The notes under the pieces: generated by a model
What the model was told of the DNA's origin: nothing
Databases searched by the model: none
What the model saw: only the letters and a program-made list of their open reading frames with translations
In this document: piece by piece, positions 53,201 to 60,954 of the stretch
Layout: the number at the start of each line of letters is the position of its first letter
How positions within the stretch are numbered: the first letter of the stretch is position 1
Program-made: the position numbers and the translations under genes
DNA from: Flammeovirgaceae bacterium UBA6059
Lineage (GTDB): Bacteria; Bacteroidota; Bacteroidia; Cytophagales; Cyclobacteriaceae
NCBI GenBank assembly: GCA_002435755.1
Contig: DIYH01000030.1
Location: 277,672 to 341,671 of the forward strand
Direction of reading: 5' to 3'
DNA: 64,000 bases

Positions 53201-53392
53201 CAGTTGAATTCGAATATCCCGTTCGTCACCAAAGGAGCAGAGGAGCAGTTTGGTGAACTAGAAGGCCAATGGAAAGTGCTCGAGGCTCAGTATCAAGAGA
53301 TGCTCAACAAGGATATTCCAGAATTCAACAAGTCGCTGAATGATGCAGGAGTGGGTGTTTTGAGCTCAGATTTTGAGGAGAGTATCCCATAA
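50213..53392 (+). CDS. Large secreted sortilin/BNR-repeat (YVTN/VPS10-like) protein
   Basis: 1059 residues, signal peptide about 1-18 (ends LLAQ). Ten-bladed-type propeller with many Asp-box motifs: STDGGKNW, SKDSGETW, SSNGGKNW, SIDGGKSW, TRDGGANW, TTDYGQTW. After about residue 730 an immunoglobulin-like region with FTIMPNPL follows, then a helical C-terminus (about 915-1040). These are annotated as glycosyl hydrolase-like or VPS10/sortilin-like, but no hydrolase residues are evident. Probably binds glycans or peptides outside the cell. Followed by a dienelactone-hydrolase-like gene 34 bases on. Confidence 0.88.
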   Translation: MRFLIILLIVSSTTLLAQRRKRAAPAAPQVDLNEHYAAVKWRNVGPFRGGRSVASSGVIGDPLTYYMTTTGGGLWKTYDAGNSWTNISDGFFKTGSVGAIAVSESDPNVIYVGMGEHAPRGVMTSFGDGIYKSTDAGKTWEHLGLELTRHIANIKIHPKNPDIVYVAAQGAVHGPTQERGIYKSTDGGKNWRKVLFIDENSGASSLSMDMTNPRILYAAFWDHIRLPWKVVSGGPGSGVYKSKDSGETWEKIQDGLPTELGKIGISVSRANPEKVYAIVESDSEQDKGGLFVSSNGGKNWSRISRDHRLTMRAWYYTEVFADPTDEHTVYVLSPHALKSIDGGKSWSRMTGTHGDFHDLWINPDNGQNMVISNDGGAGITFNQGDTWSRQDIMPTAQFYRVNLDNVFPYRIYGGQQDNSSVVIQHRDPNGYGIDKQHWTYSAGGESAFLAFDPDNPRYVLGGSYQGAIEALDTKLGDGNRIMSAPIQYLAMEARDMKYRFNWNAPIIWSKHEPNTYYHGAQVLLKTKDRGISWEEVSPDLTRNQDSKQGKGGGPYTNEGAGGENYGTLSYVVESPHEAGVIWTGSDDGLVHITRDGGANWNNVTPSGLQECLINAIEVSPHDPATAYIATTRYKFNDFTPAMYKTTDYGQTWTNISGNLPYGSYGRAVREDEERKDLLYTGTEMGVYVSFNGGQSWSSLQLNLPIVPITDLIQRHCDLIVATQGRSFWVLDDIGLIRQYAGANDGFKLYQPEDTYRVTGGSELDSSSPSVDGKGKFTGVNPASGVVMYYNLDTDSLDLELTISGSDGNVVRQLSSKKDPNYKSYRGGPSADPTLSNSKGINRIVWDMRYPTMAGVPTVYIEGSYRGHKAVPGEYTVTLKSGDRESSSSFTIMPNPLLEATTADYQKQHEVMSSIQRRVNDIHGKVNDMSKVRDQIDAIIDRLSDDETYYEIVDQGKALMKKLTEWDGELIQRKSEEYDDTINFPNKLTASYMFINGQLNSNIPFVTKGAEEQFGELEGQWKVLEAQYQEMLNKDIPEFNKSLNDAGVGVLSSDFEESIP

Positions 53393-53426
53393 TAGAAAAC
53401 ATTAGCCAACGAAACGTACGACTATC

Positions 53427-54314
53427 ATGAAGGAAATCAAAAAGGAAGACATCAGCCAGGAGGTATTTGACCTCTACGACGATTATGCACATAATAAGCT
53501 TGAGCGCAGACAATTCATTGAGCGACTGTCCACCTATGCTGTTGGTGGGCTGACGGTCCCTTCATTACTCAGTTTCATGATGCCCAACTATAAGGATAAT
53601 ATCACGGTACCTCAGGATGATGAGCGCATTGATTCTGGGTACGTCAACTATGACTCTCCTAAAGGTGGTGGTGGCATTAAGGGGCTTCTTTCTTCACCAA
53701 AAGGAACGGATCAAAAGCTTCCGGGAATAGTCGTCGTACACGAGAATCGAGGACTTAATCCTTACATTGAGGATGTAGGTCGCAGATGTGCCGTGGCTGG
53801 TTTTGTAAGTATTGCTCCAGATGCGCTAACACCACTTGGCGGCTATCCTGGCAATGATGATGACGGGCGTGCTATGCAGCGCGAGCGAGATCGCGATGAA
53901 ATGCTGGAAGACTTCATAGCAGCTTACGAATATATACGCAACCATGAGAAATGTAATGGTAAAGTTGGTGTGGTGGGCTTCTGCTTTGGTGGTTGGATTT
54001 CTAACATGATGGCGGTTCGCCTACCAGAATTGGGTGCCGCAGTGCCATACTATGGTCGTCAGCCAGAATCAGTGGATGTTCCCAAGATCAATGCTCCTTT
54101 AATGATGCAATACGCTGGGCTGGACAAGCGAGTCAATGAAGGTTGGCCTGCCTATGAAGAGGCATTGAAAGCCAATGATAAGGATTACGTCGCTCACTTC
54201 TATCCTGATGTCAATCATGGTTTCCATAACAACACCACACCGAGATACGATGAGAAGTCTGCAAAGCTCTCCTGGGAGAGGACCATTGCTTTCTTTAATG
54301 AGAAACTGGGCTGA
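53427..54314 (+). CDS. Dienelactone hydrolase family alpha/beta hydrolase, exported
   Basis: 295 residues. N-terminal ERRQFIERLSTYAVGGLTVPSLLSF looks like a Tat-like or twin-Arg membrane signal after about 25 polar residues, unusual for the cytosolic dienelactone hydrolases. The catalytic set is present: Glu106 in VHENRG, nucleophile Cys186 in GFCFGG, Asp233 in YAGLDKRV, His264 in DVNHGFHN. It hydrolyses lactone or ester bonds; substrate unknown. In line with the upstream BNR gene and the downstream DinB gene, so probably an operon. Confidence 0.9.
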   Translation: MKEIKKEDISQEVFDLYDDYAHNKLERRQFIERLSTYAVGGLTVPSLLSFMMPNYKDNITVPQDDERIDSGYVNYDSPKGGGGIKGLLSSPKGTDQKLPGIVVVHENRGLNPYIEDVGRRCAVAGFVSIAPDALTPLGGYPGNDDDGRAMQRERDRDEMLEDFIAAYEYIRNHEKCNGKVGVVGFCFGGWISNMMAVRLPELGAAVPYYGRQPESVDVPKINAPLMMQYAGLDKRVNEGWPAYEEALKANDKDYVAHFYPDVNHGFHNNTTPRYDEKSAKLSWERTIAFFNEKLG

Positions 54315-54316
54315 AA

Positions 54317-54838
54317 GTGAACAAATCAGAGCTTCAGTCCAAGCTGAAAGAACAGTACCAACAGTTCATGGATCTGATCAATGGTCTAACTGAGGAGCAG
54401 TTGATGGCAGCTCCTGAAGGCAAGTGGAATCCGGGCCAACATCTCAGTCACCTGATTCGGAGTCTATCACCTCTTAACAAAGTGATGAGCTCAAGAGAAG
54501 TGGTCTTGAGCTTCGGTAAAGCTGAAAACCCAAGTCGCAATTACGATGATGTAGTAGCATTCTACCTAGGTGCATTGTCAAAAGGTGGAAAGGCCAGTGG
54601 ACAATTTCTACCTCATGAAATTTCAACCGATCAGCGAAAGGAGTTTACCGATAAGCTCGTTTCAAAAGCAGAACTTCTAGCCAATCAACTTAATGATTAT
54701 TCCGAACAAGACCTGGATGAATTGGTGATCCCTCACCCGCTCCTTGGCAACCTTACTTTGAGGGAGATGATGTACTTTACTATCTATCATGTTAGTCATC
54801 ATGAAATGGGAATACGCAGGGTCTTAGATAGTTATTAG
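54317..54838 (+). CDS. DinB family protein
   Basis: 173 residues starting with GTG two bases after the dienelactone-hydrolase gene. His in GQHLSHLIRSLSPL and the pair in TIYHVSHHEMGIRR correspond to the DinB metal site. Second DinB-type protein of the window (the other is 42319-42804). Likely a metal-dependent transferase; substrate unknown. Converges with the phosphatase gene after two bases. Confidence 0.85.
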   Translation: MNKSELQSKLKEQYQQFMDLINGLTEEQLMAAPEGKWNPGQHLSHLIRSLSPLNKVMSSREVVLSFGKAENPSRNYDDVVAFYLGALSKGGKASGQFLPHEISTDQRKEFTDKLVSKAELLANQLNDYSEQDLDELVIPHPLLGNLTLREMMYFTIYHVSHHEMGIRRVLDSY

Positions 54839-54840
54839 CG

Positions 54841-55311
54841 TCACTGTTGGAAATGGTCCTTGATGTGGTACTTCGCAAAGTTGCTTACAAACCTCTGCTG
54901 GTTTAAGGTCTGGATATACCTAGGTTGAATAGATCGCACATATTTAATTGCTTCTTCAGTTTCATAACCCTTTGTCACCATATAGCATGCGGCTATCATA
55001 CCGGTTCGCCCTACACCAGCCTTGCAGTGAATTAGAGGAACATGACCAAGGGAAATGATCCGCTCAATTTTGGTCATTGCGTTGCTCGCGTCCCTTGGCA
55101 TAGGTATGTCCATATCTCTGATTGGAAAATGCAGATAGCCCATATCAGCCACTCTAGCTGTTCTACTCAATTCGTTCGTTTCAGTTAGGCTGATGATGTA
55201 GTCTATTCGTCTTGCTCTCAGGAATTCAAGGTCCTGGTCTATACTGGCGTACAACCCAGGTTGTGATGCTCCTGCCAGTTCATTTTCTATTATCCATTTA
55301 AATCCTATCAT
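54841..55311 (-). CDS. Dual-specificity/tyrosine phosphatase-like protein
   Basis: 156 residues. The CX5R active site is HCKAGVGRTG with Cys96 and Arg102, and a general acid Asp sits in FPIRDMDIPMP. Length and pattern match small dual-specificity phosphatases (DUSP23-like). It removes phosphate from protein Tyr, Ser or Thr. Last of four genes in a tight minus-strand operon with a minimal ABC ATPase, a roadblock-like protein and a SpoIIE phosphatase. Confidence 0.88.
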   Translation of the reverse strand: MIGFKWIIENELAGASQPGLYASIDQDLEFLRARRIDYIISLTETNELSRTARVADMGYLHFPIRDMDIPMPRDASNAMTKIERIISLGHVPLIHCKAGVGRTGMIAACYMVTKGYETEEAIKYVRSIQPRYIQTLNQQRFVSNFAKYHIKDHFQQ

Positions 55312-55322
55312 AGTATTCTTCG

Positions 55323-55838
55323 CTAACAGCCCATGGTCGATACATACTGTACGTAAGGGTCATCACTATTAAAAAACTCACTCCTATCGTAGACACCCCT
55401 ACTCTCTCCAGACTTAAGAATAAGCACCTTATCACTACACTCTTCTACATAATGTAGGTGATGAGTAACAAATACGATTGTGCTGTCTGCAGCCTTCATG
55501 TAGTCACAATAAATCTTAAACCTTTCCAGAGAAACACCATTTTCCGGTTCATCGATCAGACATAGGTCCGCAGACTCACTAAGCAGACTGATGACACTTT
55601 TTGTCCAATTCTTATTGAAATCGAAGTAGGCAATACTACCAAAAGAATTGAAGTTGTCAGTAAACGTATAATACAACTCCCTGGGCAATTTGCCAGATAG
55701 GAAATGTAATAGCAAAGACTTCCCACTACCACCATGTCCATAAATGGCGATACGTTCTCCTGAAGTAATCTCTAGGGAATCAACGGAAAGCAGCGATCTG
55801 CTCTCCGCTGATATTTGGAGGTCCCTTATGTTTATCAT
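55323..55838 (-). CDS. Minimal ABC-type ATPase lacking a canonical signature motif
   Basis: 171 residues, shorter than normal ABC domains (~220). Walker A GHGGSGKS at 34-41, Walker B LCLIDEPENG at about 92-101 and the H-switch His126 in FVTHHLHY are present. The helical domain and LSGGQ signature are reduced or absent (the place reads WTKSVISLLSESADL). No permease nearby. Located six bases after the roadblock-like gene, so it is probably a signalling or regulatory ATPase rather than a transporter subunit. Confidence 0.75.
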   Translation of the reverse strand: MINIRDLQISAESRSLLSVDSLEITSGERIAIYGHGGSGKSLLLHFLSGKLPRELYYTFTDNFNSFGSIAYFDFNKNWTKSVISLLSESADLCLIDEPENGVSLERFKIYCDYMKAADSTIVFVTHHLHYVEECSDKVLILKSGESRGVYDRSEFFNSDDPYVQYVSTMGC

Positions 55839-55844
55839 GAGTTG

Positions 55845-56240
55845 TTATATCTCAAGATCCTTTGCAATCTCCCGTGCCTTTACCATTACCAATCCGACAT
55901 TCGCGTCTGCTGAGCAGACTACTGCATACACAAGTGTCTGATTATGGGGGAGCCTCGTAAAGTAGTGTAGCAGGTTGGTCGAATACACAACGATTTCTTT
56001 AAAGTAGTGCTCTGTACTTTTACTACCCCTGGACTTCTTGAAAATATCCTCAATAGTTACTACACTTTCACCTTCAAACATATCTTTAGTAGCAGCTGCA
56101 AGAAAGTCAAATACCTCTTGAGGGTGGCTTTCAGTAGTTTTCATATCGAGCATCATTCCACTACCCATGTCTACTACTCCGGCGGCTACAGCCTTGGGTA
56201 CGTTCTTAATAGAGGCTTCAATCGCCTTGTCTAGTTTCAT
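55845..56240 (-). CDS. Roadblock/LC7-like protein
   Basis: 131 residues from MKLDKAIEASIK; a TTG-started version adding ten residues would overlap the SpoIIE stop and is less likely. Alternating strand/helix pattern GVVDMGSGMMLDM, FFxxIVVYS-type strand (HYFKEIVVYSTNLLHYF), VYAVVCSADANVGLVMV fits the roadblock/longin fold used by MglB-like regulators of small GTPases. No GTPase gene lies next to it; the neighbour is an ATPase. Assignment by fold pattern only. Confidence 0.6.
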   Translation of the reverse strand: MKLDKAIEASIKNVPKAVAAGVVDMGSGMMLDMKTTESHPQEVFDFLAAATKDMFEGESVVTIEDIFKKSRGSKSTEHYFKEIVVYSTNLLHYFTRLPHNQTLVYAVVCSADANVGLVMVKAREIAKDLEI

Positions 56241-56266
56241 AGCTTTATTGTTTAGGTTTTTAAAAT

Positions 56267-57070
56267 TCAAAGTCTAATACCCAAAAGCAGAATATCATCT
56301 GTCTGCTCCTCGAGAGTTCCTTGCCAATCTTGAAACCTCTCCTTTATCTTATCGGATTGATCACGACCGCTTAGTTCCCAAAAATCCGAAAAGCAAGATT
56401 CAAGGCGCTTATTGGAAAATCTCCTGCCGGTTTCACTCCCAAATTGGTCCTTCATACCATCAGTTGATACATAGATCATGGTATCATCTGTGTACGTAAT
56501 GCATTGATCCTCAATATTAACGCTTGACTTTTCATACCCTACGTGCCTTGTCTTTATTGTTTTTGACACGTCGGATCCATAAGTAAAAACATACTGACCA
56601 GTTGAGGCAAACTTGATTTGTTTTTTGCTTTCGTTAATGAAAAGCAGTGTTGCTTCCATTCCGTCACTTAAGTAGTCATCACCGTTATCAAGCATTGATG
56701 CTAGTCGATCCAGCGCTTTGGTTATGATAAGCGCCGGACTAAGTGTTTTATACTTGTTCAAAAGCTCCTTAAGGATTGAGACACACAGAGCAGAGAGCAT
56801 GGCACCAGAGGGTCCATGTCCTGTACAATCACCTACTAGTATCATCTTCTGCCCGGCAATACTATCAACCAGATAAAAATCGCCTCCTACGGCATCCTTC
56901 GGTTGATCTATTATAAACCCATCTTTAAAATGGTCTTCGACAGTCTTATTCCTAAAAAGTGCATCTTGTAGTTTCTGGGCATAAAGTATATTTTGATCAA
57001 GTCGTTCTATCCTGTCATGTTTAGAAGTCAGATGATCATCAATGGTCACTTGAGCAGAAAGTGCTGACAT
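56267..57070 (-). CDS. SpoIIE-type PP2C serine/threonine phosphatase
   Basis: 267 residues. Short N-terminal helix (about 15-40: RIERLDQNILYAQKLQDALF, the linker often seen before these domains) and a complete PP2C-SpoIIE domain: Asp64 in VGGDFYLVD, Asp81 in VGDCTGHGPSGAM, and later YVSTDGMKDQFG and TDDILLLGIRL. It dephosphorylates proteins, typically anti-sigma-factor antagonists, under control of a sensor; no sensor domain is attached, so the signal must come from partners. First gene of a four-gene operon with the roadblock-like protein, ATPase and dual-specificity phosphatase. Confidence 0.9.
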   Translation of the reverse strand: MSALSAQVTIDDHLTSKHDRIERLDQNILYAQKLQDALFRNKTVEDHFKDGFIIDQPKDAVGGDFYLVDSIAGQKMILVGDCTGHGPSGAMLSALCVSILKELLNKYKTLSPALIITKALDRLASMLDNGDDYLSDGMEATLLFINESKKQIKFASTGQYVFTYGSDVSKTIKTRHVGYEKSSVNIEDQCITYTDDTMIYVSTDGMKDQFGSETGRRFSNKRLESCFSDFWELSGRDQSDKIKERFQDWQGTLEEQTDDILLLGIRL

Positions 57071-57560
57071 AAAAAATAAGGGTGGTTTATTGAAAAATTA
57101 TTTGGTCGCCGTATTGCAAGACTCACTTAAGTCTTTTGCTTAAGAGCCTTACCCACTCAGTGTTATATACATAGCTTTGATTCCTTTGATTTCTTCTTTA
57201 GAAACATCACTCTAATACCTCGGATAAGTCGTACACGTGAGTTTCAGATTAGAAGTTATATAGCTGTTAATTTCTATCCAAACCACAAGACAGCATCATA
57301 GGATGACATGACTAGATGGATTGTCTAGCCATAATTCTTATTTATTCAACAACCAGAGTGAAAATAGTCCTAAAACGGAAGGTTTTGAAGATGAACCCTC
57401 GGATCCACTCCACCGATTCCAAAAAAAACCTCTGTGTTAATTTAAGTGCATTACCTAGAAAATTAAGTAACACTCTTAGTGTTTTTGCTAGGTTTATACT
57501 TAGTAAAAAGGCGTGTCAGACCAGGATTTAATACAAGCAGCACTCGGCGACTTCTGGTAC
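57071..57560. other. Intergenic region upstream of the signalling operon
   Basis: About 490 bases without a supported gene. A short plus-strand frame has no protein-like features. Promoter for the SpoIIE operon should lie at its left end; nothing else stands out. Confidence 0.5.
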
Positions 57561-58694
57561 TTACTCATACCTCTCCCACCACTTGGCGGTAGGGATGTCG
57601 AGATCGATGTAGAACACCTGCCCCACCTCAGGTTGGGCTATAATGACTTGCTCTCCCTGGAGCGCCGCATGGAGTCGCTCAACTGGTTCTTTCCATGGGT
57701 GAAGTGCCAGGTTAAACTTGCCCCAGTGGATCGGCATCAATACTCTTCCTCGAAGGTCCAAACAAGCCTGTGCAGATTCTTCAGGCATCAAGTGAATATT
57801 CGGCCATAGCTTATTGTAAGCACCGCATTCCATCATCACAAAATCAAATGGTCCGTACTTATCTCCGATCTCTTTAAATCCAGGAAAGTAGCCAGTATCT
57901 CCACTGAAGTAAACTCGATATTGTTGACCTATGATAGTCCAAGAGGCCCATTGCGTCTTGTTGCCATCATTCAATCCCCTTCCAGAAAAATGGCGTGAAG
58001 GCGTAGCAATCAAAGTAATATTGTTTTCAAAAACAGTTTCTTCCCACCAGTCCAGTTCAGTGATCTTTTCTTCCGGCACTCCCCATCGCCTTAAGTGTGA
58101 TCCCACACCTAGCGGAGTATAGAAATGCTTTACACGATCAATCAAATGAGTAATCCCATAATAGTCGAGATGATCATAATGATCATGGCTTATGATAACT
58201 GCATCTATCTCTGGTAGCTGCTCAATCATTGGTCTTGGATCATAGTTGAATCGCTCCGGTCCAGCAAATCCAAACATAGAAGCACGCTGACCGAATACTG
58301 GGTCAGTGAGTATGGTCTTCCCCTCTATCCTGATCACTGTGGTAGAGTGTCCAAACCAGCTGATCGCTGCTTTATCCGCACCAATAGAGGTGATTTTAGC
58401 CTTGTCGAATGGTATCGTTTTTATCGCCTCTTTCGGTTCTCTTATCTCAGCGTTGAAAAAGAACTCATCTCCTACCTCCCACATAATTTTCAATGGATCA
58501 GCCATTGCTGTAGGAATGTTATTGATGAAGCCAGCCTCACCATAGTTGGGTGATTGACTGATCCGTTCAAGGTGATCCCCAGCAGGAGACTGACCAATCT
58601 GTGGTGCGAATGTGATATATATGAGAACTCCCCCTACCGTGAAAACGATAAAACAGACCAGTACAAAGGCAAATTTTAAAAGTACTTTAAACAT
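57561..58694 (-). CDS. MBL-fold metallohydrolase, membrane-anchored (NAPE-PLD/UlaG-like)
   Basis: 377 residues. Residues 5-27 form a hydrophobic anchor. The metallo-beta-lactamase motif is in VIISHDHYDHLDYYG (His-x-His-x-Asp-His), with other ligands in TPSRHFSGRG, YFSGDTGYFPGF and MPIHWGKF. The strand IAWFGHST-like (AAISWFGHSTTVIRIEG) is typical of NAPE-PLD/RomA/UlaG-like enzymes. Probably a phosphodiesterase or lactonase; substrate unknown. Confidence 0.9.
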   Translation of the reverse strand: MFKVLLKFAFVLVCFIVFTVGGVLIYITFAPQIGQSPAGDHLERISQSPNYGEAGFINNIPTAMADPLKIMWEVGDEFFFNAEIREPKEAIKTIPFDKAKITSIGADKAAISWFGHSTTVIRIEGKTILTDPVFGQRASMFGFAGPERFNYDPRPMIEQLPEIDAVIISHDHYDHLDYYGITHLIDRVKHFYTPLGVGSHLRRWGVPEEKITELDWWEETVFENNITLIATPSRHFSGRGLNDGNKTQWASWTIIGQQYRVYFSGDTGYFPGFKEIGDKYGPFDFVMMECGAYNKLWPNIHLMPEESAQACLDLRGRVLMPIHWGKFNLALHPWKEPVERLHAALQGEQVIIAQPEVGQVFYIDLDIPTAKWWERYE

Positions 58695-58821
58695 AGGCTC
58701 AAGTCGAGTAAGCTACCGCAATATTGCATTCCGATAGGAAAGAAATGAAACGGCTATCAAATATCACTTTGATCAGAACTGTTTTTACTGCTATTTACAA
58801 TAAGACCTAACAATCACAATC

Positions 58822-59778
58822 ATGAACCGAATAACGAACCTGACCCTTTTGTTTTGCCTCGCACTTGTTTGTACCTACTGCAGTTCACCTACCGGAAATA
58901 AAAAAACTAGTGATATAGAAACTGAAGAGCCAGAAGCTCCTGCACATCAGGCAGTCTCCTTTCTTGGTGATAAACTTTATCAAATTGCTCCTTCAGACCG
59001 AGCACAGGCCAATCTAGATTCAGTCAAAGCCATGTATGAAGCTGATCCTACGCTTGACAACCTCATCTGGTTTGGACGATTTACCGCCTATGCCGGAGAC
59101 TATCAGGGCTCCATAGACATCTATACTGAAGGACTTGATAAGTATCCTAATGACCCCTGGCTTCTTCGACACAGGGGCCACCGCTATATTTCGATAAGGG
59201 AGTTGGATAAGGCAATTGCAGACCTGGAATTGGGTGCGTCCCTTATCGCAGGAAAAGAGGATATCGTCGAGCCTGATGGTGCTCCAAATGCAGCAGGTAT
59301 CCCTATTGGTAGCCTCCAGTCCAACATGGGCTATCACCTTGGGCTAGCATACTACCTCAAAGGTGATTATGAAAACTCAGCCAGGGTGTATGGTAATGAA
59401 GCGGAGACAGCTGATAATGTGGATAAGCTGGTCTCTTCAACCCACTGGTACTACATGAGTCTGCGTAATCTTGGTCGGGATGAAGAAGCTGCTGCTGCAG
59501 TTGCAGACATCACCGCTAATATGGAAATCATCGAGAACTTCGACTATCATAAGTTGTGCTTGCTCTATAACGGCACTACACCCGTAGAGTCAATGACTAT
59601 CGACAAAGATCGTGGTTCTGCCGGTGACGCACTCGCTTACGGTATAGGAAATTATCATCTGTACTCTGGTGACACTGCTAAAGCAAAGGAGATTTTTCAA
59701 GGATTAATTGAAGGACCAGTTTGGGCTTCTTTTGGCCACATTGCAGCAGAAGCACATTACGCACAAGTATTTAAGTAA
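58822..59778 (+). CDS. TPR lipoprotein
   Basis: 318 residues. Signal peptide ends at VCTYCS, a lipobox. The mature part has tetratricopeptide-like helical pairs: LIWFGRFTAYAGDYQGSIDIYTEGL, WLLRHRGHRYISIRELDKAIADL, GYHLGLAYYLKGDYENSARVYGNE. Probably a scaffold in the periplasm or at the surface. A TTCCGGTAGG word lies just after the lipobox. Closed by the hairpin at 59789-59820. Confidence 0.85.
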   Translation: MNRITNLTLLFCLALVCTYCSSPTGNKKTSDIETEEPEAPAHQAVSFLGDKLYQIAPSDRAQANLDSVKAMYEADPTLDNLIWFGRFTAYAGDYQGSIDIYTEGLDKYPNDPWLLRHRGHRYISIRELDKAIADLELGASLIAGKEDIVEPDGAPNAAGIPIGSLQSNMGYHLGLAYYLKGDYENSARVYGNEAETADNVDKLVSSTHWYYMSLRNLGRDEEAAAAVADITANMEIIENFDYHKLCLLYNGTTPVESMTIDKDRGSAGDALAYGIGNYHLYSGDTAKAKEIFQGLIEGPVWASFGHIAAEAHYAQVFK

Positions 59779-59788
59779 AGCATATGAA

Positions 59789-59820
59789 AGAAGGATGATC
59801 TTTATCCAGATCATCCTTCT
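59789..59820 (+). terminator. Hairpin terminator after the TPR lipoprotein gene
   Basis: Perfect 13-base stem AGAAGGATGATCT with AGATCATCCTTCT and a six-base loop, 11 bases past the stop codon. The T-tract is poor (CTATCTCCCTC), but the place and stability support a terminator. Confidence 0.7.
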
Positions 59821-60146
59821 CTATCTCCCTCATCTTCAGCCAGGGTCTCATCTACCGAGACATAATTTGTTTAGAAAATGATCAAATCTCTTTCTTAAAA
59901 CGAATTAGAAACCTCTGTTTAGCTCGGACCGAATCATTCGTTTCAATAGCCGGTCAATAACGTATTTTCATTGGACAAATAAGTATTTCAAAGGAGAATA
60001 TTCTTTTATACGAACTTTGAGATATTCAAATATTCGGTAGTATTCTGAGGGGTTTAAATACATTTTGTTTAATCAAATGGCTCATAAATTAAACAAAATA
60101 AAAAGACAGGCTGTTGCCAAGTTGTTCAATCAAAATTATAAGTATC
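59821..60146. other. Leader region of the rhodopsin gene
   Basis: AT-rich, no gene. Contains an inverted repeat at 60062-60099. The promoter should lie here; no clear -33/-7 pair could be picked. Confidence 0.5.
60062..60099 (+). promoter_or_regulatory. Inverted repeat in the rhodopsin leader, candidate operator
   Basis: ATTTTGTTTAAT (60062-60073) pairs perfectly with ATTAAACAAAAT (60088-60099) across a 14-base spacer, 48 bases before the rhodopsin ATG. It could be a regulator site or an mRNA leader hairpin. Confidence 0.5.
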
Positions 60147-60890
60147 ATGAATACTCTAAATTCGATCTTGGCAGCAAACCTGTCACCTACTGATTACGTA
60201 GGATTTACCTTTTTTGTTGGCGCTATGGCTATGGCAGCAGCAGCAGTATTCTTTTTCATTGAAAGAGGCAATGTAGAAGGAAAATGGAAAACCTCTATGC
60301 TTGTATCCGGTATAATTACATTCATTGCTGCGGTACATTATTACTACATGCGTGAATTCTGGATTGAGAACCAGTATTCGCCTACAGCACTACGTTACAT
60401 CGACTGGACATTGACTGTGCCTTTGATGTGTGTTGAGTTTTATCTTATCCTTAAAGCATTCGGAGCTAAAACTGCTTTGATGTGGAAAATGATTTTCTAT
60501 TCTGTATGGATGCTTGTAGCTGGTTACCTAGGTGAGACTGTTTTCAGAAGCAGCAGTGCTGTTTGGGGTGCTATCTCTACTATCGGTTACTTAGGCATTG
60601 TCTATGAAATCTGGATGGGTAGCGCTAAGAAATTGGCCGATGGGTCTAATGATCCAATTCTCCAAAATGCATTCAGATCACTAGGTTGGTTTGTCCTCGT
60701 AGGATGGGCTATCTATCCTATCGGTTATATGGCTATCGAGACTGACGGACTTCTAAGAGGTGTCCTTCCACTGGCATCTATGGATCTAATCTACAACATT
60801 GGTGATGCTGTTAATAAAATTGGATTTGGTTTAGTTATATACGGTTTGGCGATTGCTTCTAAGAGCCGCTCTGCTGCTGCAGGAGTCTAA
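60147..60890 (+). CDS. Proteorhodopsin (light-driven proton pump, DTE type)
   Basis: 247 residues, seven membrane helices, retinal protein. Schiff-base Lys224 lies in helix G (NIGDAVNKIGFG); the helix C triad is Asp86, Thr90 and Glu97 in RYIDWTLTVPLMCVEFYL, i.e. proton acceptor and donor of an outward proton pump. His64 (AAVHYYY) is the conserved helix B partner of the acceptor. The spectral-tuning residue is Met94, as in green-absorbing Bacteroidota pumps. Gly141 in AVWGAIST aligns with bacteriorhodopsin Trp138 and xanthorhodopsin Gly156, the carotenoid fenestration. The ATG at 60147 was chosen over an upstream TTG. crtY and blh follow, supplying retinal. Confidence 0.97.
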   Translation: MNTLNSILAANLSPTDYVGFTFFVGAMAMAAAAVFFFIERGNVEGKWKTSMLVSGIITFIAAVHYYYMREFWIENQYSPTALRYIDWTLTVPLMCVEFYLILKAFGAKTALMWKMIFYSVWMLVAGYLGETVFRSSSAVWGAISTIGYLGIVYEIWMGSAKKLADGSNDPILQNAFRSLGWFVLVGWAIYPIGYMAIETDGLLRGVLPLASMDLIYNIGDAVNKIGFGLVIYGLAIASKSRSAAAGV

Positions 60891-60912
60891 GCAAAACCTA
60901 TTCTAGACAGAT

Positions 60913-60946
60913 TATTCCCGGTTACCGGCCCTTGGTTCCGGGAATA
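60913..60946 (+). terminator. Hairpin between rhodopsin and crtY, possible attenuator
   Basis: Nine-base perfect stem TATTCCCGG with CCGGGAATA, 16-base loop, followed by TCTTTT, and only 8 bases before the crtY ATG. It may end most rhodopsin transcripts and let a fraction read into crtY-blh. Confidence 0.6.
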
Positions 60947-60954
60947 TCTTTTCC

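Noticed and set aside
60000..60061. Bacteroidota promoter (TTG ... TAnnTTTG) before the rhodopsin
   Set aside because: TACATTTTG has one base too many between TA and TTTG and no clear -33 element; not good enough to call.
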